Both the position numbers and the translations under genes were made by a program. Below, piece after piece: positions 24,669 through 33,231 of a stretch of DNA of 64,000 bases. The DNA comes from Bianquea renquensis. GTDB lineage: Bacteria > Bacillota > Clostridia > Lachnospirales > Bianqueaceae. The DNA is taken from NCBI RefSeq assembly GCF_014384895.1, contig NZ_JACRSQ010000002.1, positions 62,001 through 126,000 of the forward strand. Direction: 5' to 3'. The stretch's first letter is position 1, and every line of letters starts with the position of its first letter. The notes beneath the pieces were generated by a model. It was not told where the DNA came from. It ran no database searches and saw nothing but the letters and a program-made list of their open reading frames with translations.

Positions 24669-26084
24669 ATGAAGATGCCCCATTTACAGAAGCAAAAGGT
24701 AAAGCGAAGCGGATATATCGCCGTTGTCGTATGTCTGATTCTGCTGAGCATTGCACAAGTCTACCAGTTGTGGCAGACTTCCTATTCAGAGGGACGTTTG
24801 AGTAGACCAACGACCCAAGATCCGCCCAGGGATACGTCAGCAAATCTTTTGGAGCCAGTCTCCATCTATATTTCCATGGGAGCGTCGGATGAAGGGCGGT
24901 ATGGCAATGTGAGCCGAAATGTGCAGTACTTTTCACAGCTTTTTTCCAGTTCGTATTCCCTTCTGCAGGTTCTGCTTACCCAGGAGGATAGCGCTCTGGA
25001 GGAGGTGAAAGAAGAGGACTTGCCGTGGGATAAAGCAGTCTGTGTTTATCGCTATGCCTTTTCCATGGATTCCCGCTTGGTTGAGGCGCAACTATCCACG
25101 AACCTGGGAAAGTCTTTTTCTTTCCAGGAAGTTTGGATTTTGCCTGCGATTACCATGGCGGAGGAGCCATATTGTTATTTTCTCGATTGGGAATCGGGAG
25201 CATACTATCGAATTTCTGGGAATGTTCACCGGAGGCAGGGAACTGTTCAAGCCTTTCTGGAACAATTCACGGGAATCAACGAGTTGATTTCAAAAGATTA
25301 CATTTCTTCCAAAAGAACTCTTCCAAACCGCTTTGCAGACAATGTATTTTTGAAGGATAAAGAGAGCAAGATAGTCTTGTACGACGTCTCACTCTCGGAA
25401 CCTTTTCTGACCCAAGATAAGGTGCTGGATGAAAATGCGGCGCAGCGCTATGCCATGCATTTTTTTCAGCATCCCGACATGGTGCGCCAGACGGCAGATG
25501 AGAATGAGATTTTGTATGCAGATGAGAAGATAACATTGAAGATTCAAAGCAGCGGCCTAGTTCAATATGTGGAAACGCTGACAGACGGCGATCGTGCTTC
25601 CGTATCGCTCAAGGATGCGTATGAGCTAGCCTGCGGTTTTTTGAGAGAGGACATCGAGGCCGATGCAAATCGTGTCTTTGAAACGTATCTCTGCGGCTAT
25701 GAGGAGGGGGACAATCCCGACAGCTATTCATTTTACTTTAATTATCGATTTAACGATATCCCTTTTGTGATGGACTCCCAAAGATTGCAAGATTGGAAGA
25801 TGCAGGCTCCGGTTGAAATCTATGTCGAGGGCTCCAAAGTGCGTGCCTATAAACGCTATATCGTAAAAAAAGAAATGACTCCCTACCACATGATTGAGCT
25901 TCAAACCTCCTACATTCAGGCGTTGGATATGTTTTTCGAATCCTACCCCAATTGGTCAGACCAGCGGCTGACAGATTTTACACCGGTCTATCAGCAGCAC
26001 GGGGACCAGGTTTCCCTGATTTGGATGATGGAGATGAACCAACAGCGCTATTATGGCTGGAGTGGACAGGAGGCAGGTTCATGA
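24669..26084 (+). CDS. yycH: YycH-like regulator of WalK
   Basis: A 471-residue protein with a basic N-terminus, a single membrane helix (GYIAVVVCLILLSIAQVYQLW) and a long extracytoplasmic part. This topology, length (Bacillus YycH is about 455) and position in front of a YycI-like gene fit YycH, which with YycI modulates WalK through the membrane. The start is ATG 24669 after GGAGGCGGATATCC, leaving about nine bases. Its stop overlaps the yycI start as ATGA. Sequence motifs specific to YycH are weak; the call rests on topology and context. Confidence 0.75.
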   Translation: MKMPHLQKQKVKRSGYIAVVVCLILLSIAQVYQLWQTSYSEGRLSRPTTQDPPRDTSANLLEPVSIYISMGASDEGRYGNVSRNVQYFSQLFSSSYSLLQVLLTQEDSALEEVKEEDLPWDKAVCVYRYAFSMDSRLVEAQLSTNLGKSFSFQEVWILPAITMAEEPYCYFLDWESGAYYRISGNVHRRQGTVQAFLEQFTGINELISKDYISSKRTLPNRFADNVFLKDKESKIVLYDVSLSEPFLTQDKVLDENAAQRYAMHFFQHPDMVRQTADENEILYADEKITLKIQSSGLVQYVETLTDGDRASVSLKDAYELACGFLREDIEADANRVFETYLCGYEEGDNPDSYSFYFNYRFNDIPFVMDSQRLQDWKMQAPVEIYVEGSKVRAYKRYIVKKEMTPYHMIELQTSYIQALDMFFESYPNWSDQRLTDFTPVYQQHGDQVSLIWMMEMNQQRYYGWSGQEAGS

Positions 26085-26947
26085 ACTGGAAAAACATACG
26101 ATTCGTCTTGCTGTGTCTGCTGCTTCTGCTCAATGTGTCCCTGTTCATTTTTAACCGGTATCAGGAGATCCGCAATTATACGGTTCCGCAGGAGCGTATT
26201 GATGGGATCCGGGGCTTATTTGAGGAAAATGGAATCTCCATCAACGTGTCCTTAAATAGAAAACACGATCCAAAGCCTTGGTTGAAAATATCGCTAGCGG
26301 ATGAGGATACGTTGTCGGGCATCATCACATCCTATTTTGTGGATGGGTTTCAAAAAGTGTATTATGTGGATAATATGATGGCGCAGTTTACCAAGGATTC
26401 CGAAGTCTTCGTCATGGATTATCAAAATAGCAGTATCGCCTACACAAATCAGAGCAACAGCGAGGAAGATGAAACTGTCCAAAGCTTATCTGCCAGTGAC
26501 GCCATCCGATTTACAGAGGAATTTGCGGAGCGGTTGATAAAGGGGGACATGGAGATGATTCTGGACAGCGCGGTGCAGCAGGAGGACGGCCGGTATAAGG
26601 TTACGTTGAGCCAGCGCTATAAGAACACGCAACTCTTCTTTAATCAATTGGAGGCGGTCGTCGGGGTGAAGGGTATTCATACTGCAAAGTTAACGTGCTA
26701 TAACGTGGAGGGGTATACTAAGGAGAAGTATTATACGTATCCCGTTGACGAGGTACTGTACTCCTGTCTTACACAGATTACGGCGGAGGGTGATAGTATT
26801 CCCGGCCTGAGTGTAGACGATATTCGGTATGGGTATGATTTTTCTGGCAAAATCGATAGCAATCTGCGCTCCTCCTTGTTTATGAAAGTTTTTTTGTCCG
26901 ACGGAAGGATGTATAAAATCAATCTTATGTACAATACAATACAATGA
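26081..26947 (+). CDS. yycI: YycI-like two-component regulatory protein
   Basis: A 288-residue protein with an N-terminal membrane helix (IRFVLLCLLLLLNVSLFIFN) and an extracytoplasmic domain with the YycI pattern (VPQERIDGIRGLFEENGISI, LNRKHDPKPWLKI, a C-terminal YYTYPVDEVLYSCL). ATG 26081 overlaps the yycH stop (ATGA), giving translational coupling. With YycH it is expected to contact WalK in the membrane. Confidence 0.82.
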   Translation: MNWKNIRFVLLCLLLLLNVSLFIFNRYQEIRNYTVPQERIDGIRGLFEENGISINVSLNRKHDPKPWLKISLADEDTLSGIITSYFVDGFQKVYYVDNMMAQFTKDSEVFVMDYQNSSIAYTNQSNSEEDETVQSLSASDAIRFTEEFAERLIKGDMEMILDSAVQQEDGRYKVTLSQRYKNTQLFFNQLEAVVGVKGIHTAKLTCYNVEGYTKEKYYTYPVDEVLYSCLTQITAEGDSIPGLSVDDIRYGYDFSGKIDSNLRSSLFMKVFLSDGRMYKINLMYNTIQ

Positions 26948-26959
26948 TTGCAAAAAAGG

Positions 26960-26987
26960 TTGCCTTTTTCCCAAAAGGTGATATAAT
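26960..26987 (+). promoter_or_regulatory. Sigma-A promoter for murA-rlmH
   Basis: TTGCCT (26960-26965), 16-base spacer, TATAAT (26982-26987). A leader of about 100 bases follows, with no gene or clear RNA motif. Confidence 0.65.
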
Positions 26988-27091
26988 GATAAAGTAATTT
27001 TGTATTTTTTATTAAGATTCTGAATGAGATTGCCGCTAGTGGCAATGATTAATATTGAATAAAAAAAGAGAAAACGCTAGAGGTGCAAAGT

Positions 27092-28381
27092 ATGGAAAAG
27101 TTATTGATTCACGGTCAGCGTCCGCTTTGCGGGCAAGTATCGATTAACGGGGCGAAAAATGCGGCGCTCGCTATCATAGCGGCTTCGCTGCTGGCGGATG
27201 ATATCGTTACGCTTGAGAATATTCCGGACATAGATGATATTAAGAATTTAGTGATGGTGCTCGAAAAGATGAATGTTCGGACCACGTATTTGGACAAACA
27301 TACGCTGAGGATTGACAGCAGGTATATGAGCAACGGCTGCGCAGATTCGGAGAATGTGCGGAAGATGCGAGCTTCCTACTATCTTCTCGGCGCGCTTCTG
27401 GGGAGATTTAAATGCGCGCGCGTCGCGTTCCCTGGCGGATGTGATTTTGGGGTCCGTCCCATCGACCAGCATATCAAGGGGTTTCAGGCCTTGGGCGCTG
27501 AAGTGGATGCGAAGGGGATCATCAGCATTCAAGCCAGAGAATTGCGGGGAGCCAATGTGTTCCTGGATATGGTCACAGTGGGAGCTACCATCAACATTAT
27601 GTTGGCGGCAGTCTTGGCAAAGGGTACCACTGTGATTGAGAATGCGGCCAAGGAGCCCCATGTTGTTGACACTGCGAGTTTCCTCAACAGTCTGGGGGCA
27701 AACATAAAGGGCGCTGGCACTGATGTTATCCGCATTAAAGGTGTTCAAAAGCTTCATGGTTCCACATATGCGATCATTCCGGATCAGATTGAGGCTGGCA
27801 CGTATATGGTGGCAGCCGCCATCACCAAAGGTGATATTACGGTGAAGAACGTGATTCCGAGGCATATGGATGCCATTTCCGCCAAGCTGAAGGAAATCGG
27901 GGCTTCCGTTATCGAGCGGGATGAGGAGATCCGTGTGATTGGCTGTGAAACGATGAAGCCTGTGAAGATCAAGACGCTCCCGTACCCGGGTTTTCCCACG
28001 GATATGCAGCCACAGATCACGGCGCTGCTGTCTACGGTGCCGGGAACGAGTATCATCAATGAAAGTGTCTGGGACAATCGCTTCCGCTATGTAGAGCAGC
28101 TGAAACGGTTTGGCGCGAATATCGATGTGGAGGGCCGAATCGCCGTGGTGGATGGCGTGGACAACCTAGTTGGAACCGAGGTGGAAGCGGTGGATCTGCG
28201 GGCCGGTGCCGCTATGGTGCTAGCCGGGCTTGCCGCGCAGGGAGAGACATATATCAACAATGTCACATTTATAGACCGGGGCTATGAGCAGCTGGTCAAT
28301 AAATTGAACGCCATGGGAGCATGGATCGAGCGGATTGATTCCGATACGCCCATCCAAATTATGCAGGAAAAGGTAATATGA
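27092..28381 (+). CDS. murA: UDP-N-acetylglucosamine 1-carboxyvinyltransferase
   Basis: First committed step of peptidoglycan synthesis: adds enolpyruvate from PEP to UDP-GlcNAc. The 429-residue EPSP-synthase-like fold has the family N-terminus INGAKNAALAIIAASLL, the catalytic Cys loop AFPGGCDFGVRPIDQHIKGF (Cys present, so fosfomycin can react) and GYPGFPTDMQPQ-type loop (LPYPGFPTDMQPQITALL). ATG 27092 follows TAGAGGTG; a GTG at 27083 is within that site. The stop overlaps rlmH (ATGA). Confidence 0.96.
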   Translation: MEKLLIHGQRPLCGQVSINGAKNAALAIIAASLLADDIVTLENIPDIDDIKNLVMVLEKMNVRTTYLDKHTLRIDSRYMSNGCADSENVRKMRASYYLLGALLGRFKCARVAFPGGCDFGVRPIDQHIKGFQALGAEVDAKGIISIQARELRGANVFLDMVTVGATINIMLAAVLAKGTTVIENAAKEPHVVDTASFLNSLGANIKGAGTDVIRIKGVQKLHGSTYAIIPDQIEAGTYMVAAAITKGDITVKNVIPRHMDAISAKLKEIGASVIERDEEIRVIGCETMKPVKIKTLPYPGFPTDMQPQITALLSTVPGTSIINESVWDNRFRYVEQLKRFGANIDVEGRIAVVDGVDNLVGTEVEAVDLRAGAAMVLAGLAAQGETYINNVTFIDRGYEQLVNKLNAMGAWIERIDSDTPIQIMQEKVI

Positions 28382-28857
28382 AGATTACGATTCTTGCGGT
28401 TGGAAAGTTAAAGGAACGATTCTATAAAGACGCTGTGGCAGAGTATGTCAAGCGTCTTTCTGCATACTGTATACTGGATATTGTGGAGGTCGCAGATGAG
28501 AGGACGAAAGAAAATCTTTCAGAGGCTGAGCGGGAGATAATTTTGGACAGAGAAGCGGACCGCATACTCGAGCGGATTCCAGAGAAGAGTTACGTCGTGG
28601 CCCTGTGTATCGCAGCGAGACAGCGCAGCTCTGAGGAGATGGCCGAGTGGCTGGCAGATCGGATGAATGGGGGAAACAGTCACCTAACATTTCTGATCGG
28701 TGGTTCCGTCGGGCTGTCGGCGAGAGTGATCCAGCGCGCACAGGAGCGGCTCAGCTTCTCCCCCCTGACATTTCCCCATCAGCTTATGCGGGTCATCTTG
28801 GCAGAGCAGCTGTACCGCTGGTTTCGCATTCTAAGAGGAGAGCCGTATCATAAATAA
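28378..28857 (+). CDS. rlmH: 23S rRNA (pseudouridine1915-N3)-methyltransferase RlmH
   Basis: A 159-residue SPOUT methylase acting on helix 69 of 23S rRNA. N-terminal MKITILAVGKLKERFYKDAVAEY, the SAM knot region FLIGGSVGLSA and the C-terminal SPLTFPHQLMRVILAEQLYRWFRI followed by GEPYHK are diagnostic (28745-28857). Its start overlaps the murA stop. Confidence 0.96.
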   Translation: MKITILAVGKLKERFYKDAVAEYVKRLSAYCILDIVEVADERTKENLSEAEREIILDREADRILERIPEKSYVVALCIAARQRSSEEMAEWLADRMNGGNSHLTFLIGGSVGLSARVIQRAQERLSFSPLTFPHQLMRVILAEQLYRWFRILRGEPYHK

Positions 28858-29277
28858 TATCCTGTAAATTGGGGGAGCCAATCCTTGAGACCCCCGCGTC
28901 GATGAGGGTGCTTGGTCACAAAATGGCCGCTTTTATCATTTGGCAAGAAACTATAAGTCTGTTACAGGTCGGATACGGATTCTAAGGCTGAAAAGGATTT
29001 GGATTTGGCAATGTATAGTACTTTTCTGCCATGCTTAGAGTGCCGTGTGTGTCCAAAAAAACCGTTAAGATCCATAAATATCAGTCTGTTTCTGGTTGTC
29101 ATAATATTATAAAATGGCAGAATGTTCTATGGAGTATCATTTTATCGTCGTTCACAATATTAATATTCTGCCAAATCTCATATGGAGGATGAGATATAGA
29201 AACAACCCTGATGGAGGGCGGTCCGGATGCGAGTATGTACCATTATGTTGAGCGGGATCGTATTAAAATAGAATAGG
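28858..29277. other. Intergenic region of 420 bases
   Basis: No gene with supporting signals is seen. GGGGG and CCCCC arms near 28872-28896 form a small hairpin without a T tract just after rlmH. TGGCAGAAT (about 29114) and ATTCTGCCA (about 29163) are an inverted pair about 40 bases apart. A 45-codon frame from the ATG at 29115 has no ribosome site. Confidence 0.4.
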
Positions 29278-29286
29278 ATGAATTGT

Positions 29287-30681
29287 ATGAAGAACACACA
29301 GTTACCAATCTTCGATTACATAGATGAGGTCATTGCCATACGCGAGGCAAAAGAACCGATTTACCGGCGGGCGGCGCAGGATCTGGCCGATTTCTTTCGG
29401 AGCTCTCTTTTTACCAAAGTGCAGGATGAGATTTTGGAGATCCGGACCCGGGTCAAGGCGCTGGACAGTCTGCGGGAAAAGATTATTCGAAAGAAATTTT
29501 ATAAACAATTCAACCGGCCAGAGGATGTGCTGCTCAACTTGTCCGACCTCATCGGCGTCCGGATTCAGTGTCGGTTTAAGATAGAGGAGGAGGAGATTTT
29601 CAGCTTTTTAAAAGAAGTTATGACGGAGGTCGGCTCCGACGGGCTGTATTATAGTCGAACCAACCCCGCCGTACGGCTGGAGCTAGCGCAGGATCAGCCG
29701 CAAGTGCAGACAAATGGATTTACAATCTATAGAATCGACGGGTTTTACGCCGTCGGGGAGGAGGTCGTAAGGTTCGAGCTCCAGATTAAAAGCATGGTCT
29801 CAGATTTCTGGGGAGACATCGAACATAAGTTGATCTATAAAAACAATAACTATTTGATGATGGATCAATTTCTCAAGGAGCTCATGTCCTCGGTCTACGA
29901 ATCGCTTTCCGTGACAGACCGGCAGCTCTATCTGATCAATGATCGCCTGGGCGGCGGCAGCAATGCGTATGTCGGCGCAGAGAGAGAATCCATGAAGGCG
30001 TTGATTGCGAAGACGTTAAATGATTTATTCGTGGAAAAGATGGATACATCCATGGGATTCACCGTGGATTTCAAAGAGACATGCGAGATCATAAGTATAT
30101 ATTACATGGTCTGCCGGAACGTGGAAAATCAGGAGGATTTCAGCAAGGCATTTCTGGAATTGTTTCAGCGGCTCAAAACCATCCAAAAACAGGATATCTC
30201 CTTCCGGGAACCCATCAGCATGGAGGGTGAATTTCGACCCTGGAATCGTTTTTCTAAGATTCTGGGAGAGCGGCTGTTGGCGCTGATTAACCAGGATTTT
30301 GAGTGGAACCTATTTTTCCGCATTTTATTTCTCATCGAACCCGGCAACAACATGGAAGATTTCTGTGTCTTTCTTCACGTGATGCAGGATCAGACCCTGT
30401 CCCTTCTGATGGAGTCAGAACTCAACGATCGGCTGGTGGACCGGCTGGGGGCCAGCGCCGCCCAGCGTTTCCACCAGGAGGTCGAGGAGATTTGCGCCTA
30501 CGTGTTAACGGATCTTGAGGATATTCGAATCATATACACCAGAAACGTCAATCAGGTGCGAGATGTCTTTTTGCAGTTCGTCTCGGAAATTTTGGACAAC
30601 CCCGACTCCGTTGAGGAGTGGAAAGGCGATAAGGAATCCGTTCTGGAAAGACTGGAACAGGCGATTCGCGGGATTTTCTAG
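29287..30681 (+). CDS. RelA/SpoT-domain protein with a degenerate synthetase motif
   Basis: A 464-residue cytoplasmic protein. Residues about 45-215 look like an alarmone-synthetase domain: SLREKIIRKKFYK, the metal-site strand LSDLIGVRIQCRF, and FELQIKSMVSDFWGDIEHKLIYK. The GYRSIH-type substrate loop expected between them reads NGFTIYRID here, so the conserved Arg and His are missing. There is no HD hydrolase domain and no TGS or ACT domain. The C-terminal 250 residues are helical and unknown. It may make a different nucleotide, act as a sensor, or be inactive as a synthetase. ATG 29287 has TAGGATG eight bases upstream; ATG 29278 has no room for one. It ends on the same CTAG as the convergent sigF. 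Confidence 0.78.
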   Translation: MKNTQLPIFDYIDEVIAIREAKEPIYRRAAQDLADFFRSSLFTKVQDEILEIRTRVKALDSLREKIIRKKFYKQFNRPEDVLLNLSDLIGVRIQCRFKIEEEEIFSFLKEVMTEVGSDGLYYSRTNPAVRLELAQDQPQVQTNGFTIYRIDGFYAVGEEVVRFELQIKSMVSDFWGDIEHKLIYKNNNYLMMDQFLKELMSSVYESLSVTDRQLYLINDRLGGGSNAYVGAERESMKALIAKTLNDLFVEKMDTSMGFTVDFKETCEIISIYYMVCRNVENQEDFSKAFLELFQRLKTIQKQDISFREPISMEGEFRPWNRFSKILGERLLALINQDFEWNLFFRILFLIEPGNNMEDFCVFLHVMQDQTLSLLMESELNDRLVDRLGASAAQRFHQEVEEICAYVLTDLEDIRIIYTRNVNQVRDVFLQFVSEILDNPDSVEEWKGDKESVLERLEQAIRGIF

Positions 30682-31397
30682 GAACCTAGCTTTTCGCGCA
30701 TCTTGCCCAAAATTTTCTTTTCAAGGCGTGAGACCTGAACCTGTGAGATGCCGATGATTTTCGCCACCTCCGCTTGGGTTTTGTCATCATAGTAGCGCAT
30801 CGTGATAATCTGCTGCTCTTTTGGGTCGAGCTGCCGGATATAATTTCGAAGGGAGATGGTCTCAATCATGTCCTCCTCCCCGTCGCCGCCATCGTGTACC
30901 TTATCGATGAGGTAGACCGGGCTGCCATCCCCTTCATGTATGGTTGTATATAGAGACTCCACCGGAACGCCAGATTCCAGCGCCAGGGTGATTTCCTCCG
31001 GACTCACGCCCATCTCGTCGGACAGTTCCTGGAGAGTGGGAGGACGGTGGAGCTGGCTTTCGAGTACTTCGCGGGTCTGGTGGATTTTAATCGAGAGCTC
31101 TTTAAGAGTCCGACTTACCTTGATCATGCCGTCGTCCCGGAGAAATCGTTTAATCTCACCGATGATCATGGGAATCGCATAGGTTGAAAATTTGGTTTCA
31201 AAGGAGAAATCGAATTTGTCTACCGCCTTGATGAGGCCAATGGAACCGATTTGAAACAGATCCTCCATCTCATAACCGCGGCCGGTGAATCTCTTGACGA
31301 TGCTCCAGACCAATCCCACATTCTCTTCCACAATCAGGTCCCGCGCCGTATGATCACCACTGCGTGCTTTTTTAATGAGCTCCAGTGTACGGTCCAT
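30678..31397 (-). CDS. sigF: Sporulation sigma factor F
   Basis: A 239-residue sigma-70-family factor that drives early forespore transcription. Region 2 reads NVGLVWSIVKRFTGRGYEMEDLFQIGSIGLIKAVDKFD, with STYAIPMIIGEIKRFLRDDG; region 3 has LHRPPTLQELSDEMGVSPEEI; region 4 ends with LDPKEQQIITMRYYDDKTQAEVA (positions run from 31397 down to 30680). Its place as third gene after spoIIAA and spoIIAB distinguishes it from sigG. The gene order is the classical spoIIA operon. Confidence 0.95.
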   Translation of the reverse strand: MDRTLELIKKARSGDHTARDLIVEENVGLVWSIVKRFTGRGYEMEDLFQIGSIGLIKAVDKFDFSFETKFSTYAIPMIIGEIKRFLRDDGMIKVSRTLKELSIKIHQTREVLESQLHRPPTLQELSDEMGVSPEEITLALESGVPVESLYTTIHEGDGSPVYLIDKVHDGGDGEEDMIETISLRNYIRQLDPKEQQIITMRYYDDKTQAEVAKIIGISQVQVSRLEKKILGKMREKLGS

Positions 31398-31414
31398 ATT
31401 GACACCTTTCCTTT

Positions 31415-31855
31415 CTAGAGATCGGCCGGAGAACTCTGAAAGGTTTTCGTCATCGTAACGGTCGTACCCTTGCCGAAGGTCGTCTGTACATCCAGGGAGT
31501 CCATAAAGGTCTGCATCATGGTAAAGCCCATGCCAGACCGCTCCAGTTCAGGTTTTGAGGTGTAGAGTGGTTCCATGGCGAGCTTGACGTCCGGGATCCC
31601 TTTCCCGTGATCCTCCACCGTGATGGAGGCGGTCTGGCCATTCAATGTGCAGGCGACGTAGATGACGCCATCCTCATTCTCATAGCCGTGAATGATGGCG
31701 TTGGTCACCGCCTCGGAGACTGCAGTTTTGACGTCTTCAAGTTCTTCAAGGGTTGGATCTAACTGTGTGATAAACGCAGAAACCGCTACGCGCGCAAAGG
31801 CTTCGTTTTCGGACCGGCTGGTGAATTCCACCTTCATATAATTTTGTCTGTTCAT
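31415..31855 (-). CDS. spoIIAB: Anti-sigma F factor and serine kinase SpoIIAB
   Basis: A 146-residue GHKL-type kinase that holds sigma F and phosphorylates SpoIIAA. The N box (VKTAVSEAVTNAIIHGYEN), G1 (VEDHGKGIPD) and G2 (RSGMGFTMMQTFMDSL) boxes are clear. It lies 13 bases after spoIIAA and 17 before sigF, each with its own ribosome site. Confidence 0.95.
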   Translation of the reverse strand: MNRQNYMKVEFTSRSENEAFARVAVSAFITQLDPTLEELEDVKTAVSEAVTNAIIHGYENEDGVIYVACTLNGQTASITVEDHGKGIPDVKLAMEPLYTSKPELERSGMGFTMMQTFMDSLDVQTTFGKGTTVTMTKTFQSSPADL

Positions 31856-31868
31856 CTGTGTATCCTCC

Positions 31869-32204
31869 TTAGAGCAACCCTAAAGCGCTTGGTATATCCG
31901 GCGCTTTTTTTAGTATTTTATACAAGCCTGACAGGGAAAAGATCCGGTCCAGTTGCGGAGAGATATGTGTCAAGATTACTTGCCCGCCGAGAAGCGAAGC
32001 TTTTTTGTATCGGCCCATGATCAAACCGATACCGGAGCTATCCATGAAATCAATTTTATGAAAATCAAAGATGATATGAAGTGCTCCTTGTTGGTTATAT
32101 TCATCGTCAATAATATGGCGTGCACTTTCACAAGTATGATGATCCAATTCACCTGTAATGGAGACGATGAGGCAAAGTCCCTCACGCCGACACTGTACAT
32201 TCAT
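31869..32204 (-). CDS. spoIIAA: Anti-anti-sigma factor SpoIIAA
   Basis: A 111-residue STAS-domain protein. The phosphorylated serine lies in DFMDSSGIGLIMGRYK; the N-terminal VSITGELDHHTCE strand is typical. In its unphosphorylated form it releases sigma F from SpoIIAB. The start is ATG 32204 after AGGAGG on the minus strand. Confidence 0.95.
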   Translation of the reverse strand: MNVQCRREGLCLIVSITGELDHHTCESARHIIDDEYNQQGALHIIFDFHKIDFMDSSGIGLIMGRYKKASLLGGQVILTHISPQLDRIFSLSGLYKILKKAPDIPSALGLL

Positions 32205-32239
32205 ATAGACCCTCCTATGCGATGGAAAAATATACCATA

Positions 32240-32268
32240 ATTGTAATCGATTTGGGACAAACTTTCAA
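32240..32268 (-). promoter_or_regulatory. Sigma-A-like promoter for the spoIIA operon
   Basis: Minus strand TTGAAA (32268-32263), 17-base spacer, TACAAT (32245-32240). It would start RNA about 29 bases before spoIIAA. In Bacillus this operon uses sigma H; I see no good sigma-H motif here. Confidence 0.6.
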
Positions 32269-32277
32269 CACAAAACT

Positions 32278-32297
32278 TTCGACAGGGGAAATCGACA
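32278..32297 (-). promoter_or_regulatory. Two Spo0A-box-like sites upstream of spoIIA
   Basis: Read on the minus strand: TGTCGAT (32297-32291) and TGTCGAA (32284-32278). The second is a perfect 0A-box core, ten bases upstream of the -35. Spo0A~P activating spoIIA is established in Bacillus, so the placement makes sense. Confidence 0.6.
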
Positions 32298-32387
32298 TAA
32301 TGAGACGTCCTACTTTTACCAGTTATATTTTGCCGGAAATGGCGGAAAATACAGACGTAAAGGATTAACAAAAAAGGGGTTTTTTCT

Positions 32388-32597
32388 ATGAAAAAAGTTT
32401 TCCTATATATGCATCGCTTTCTTCTATTCACGGCCATAGCCGCATTAGCACTCCTTATCGTCCTGGGGATCTGGCGGGACGTGCAGGCAGGACGCGGCGG
32501 TGAGGAATTCCAGCCGCAAAAGGGGCAATTTGTTATGCGAATCCAGGATCAGGAGGTACAGTATGCCGCAAACACAGACAATTTATGTGAAGGCTAA
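32388..32597 (+). CDS. Small membrane protein at the head of the spoVA operon (69 aa)
   Basis: MKKVFLYMHRFLLFTAIAAL starts a basic N-terminus and one membrane helix to about residue 28, then a polar tail. An AAAGGGG lies about ten bases upstream. It overlaps the start of spoVAA by 35 bases in another frame, with the spoVAA ribosome site inside it, so the two would be coupled. Not a recognised SpoVA subunit; it could be a lineage-specific extra. Confidence 0.5.
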   Translation: MKKVFLYMHRFLLFTAIAALALLIVLGIWRDVQAGRGGEEFQPQKGQFVMRIQDQEVQYAANTDNLCEG

Positions 32598-33231
32598 AAA
32601 ACAGGCCAAGATCGTGAGAAAACGGCAGATCACAGTTGGCGACGTGGCTGACCTGGAAGGCGATCCTGTCCTTGTCAGCAAGATCAAGGACCTGACGGTA
32701 ACGCAGCTAAAAGCCAAGGAGAAGCATTCGGTTCTGATTACGATCCTGGACATCGCCAAAACCATTCGCCAGAATACGGAAAATGTGTCCGTCGTCAGCG
32801 TGGGGGCCAGTGATACCATTATTTCGTATAAGCCGGACGCGCAGCGCCCGGGTCCTTTGTTTGAGGCGCTCAAGATTCTATTTGTATGCTTTATTCTCTT
32901 TTTTGGCGCCGCGCTGGCTATTATGACCTTCCACACAGATGCAGCGGTTCCCGATGTCTTCGTCCAGGTCAATAAAATATTTACTGGGGAAGAAGTGACC
33001 CGCCCCGTTTTGCTCATTGCATCGTACTCCATTGGAATCGCCGTGGGAATTATCGTTTTCTTTAATCATTTCAATAAGAAAAAAATTACCGATGACCCGA
33101 CGCCGGTGGAGGTGGAGTTTGCCTCCTATCAAAAACAGGTGGATGAGTGCATGGTGGATATTCTCAGCGACCAGGATGATTTTGGGCAGGGAATCACCGG
33201 CCAAGATAGCGCAAAGGTGGATACGAAATGA
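32563..33231 (+). CDS. spoVAA: Stage V sporulation protein AA
   Basis: A 222-residue protein: an N-terminal soluble domain with IYVKAKKQAKIVRKRQITVGDVADLEGDP, then two membrane helices (ALKILFVCFILFFGAALAIM and PVLLIASYSIGIAVGIIVFF) and the late motif DDPTPVEVEFASYQKQ. These are typical of SpoVAA. ATG 32563 follows AGGAGG at 32551-32556. It contributes to the dipicolinic-acid channel in the spore inner membrane. Confidence 0.9.
   Translation: MPQTQTIYVKAKKQAKIVRKRQITVGDVADLEGDPVLVSKIKDLTVTQLKAKEKHSVLITILDIAKTIRQNTENVSVVSVGASDTIISYKPDAQRPGPLFEALKILFVCFILFFGAALAIMTFHTDAAVPDVFVQVNKIFTGEEVTRPVLLIASYSIGIAVGIIVFFNHFNKKKITDDPTPVEVEFASYQKQVDECMVDILSDQDDFGQGITGQDSAKVDTK

Noticed and set aside
28858..29277. 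45-codon frame starting at 29115
   Set aside because: No ribosome site, no clear composition of a protein, and it overlaps an inverted repeat.
32300..32387. Sigma-G or sigma-F promoter before the spoVA operon
   Set aside because: Expected, but I could not find a -35/-10 pair with proper spacing; TATAT and ATACAG are present but do not match well enough.
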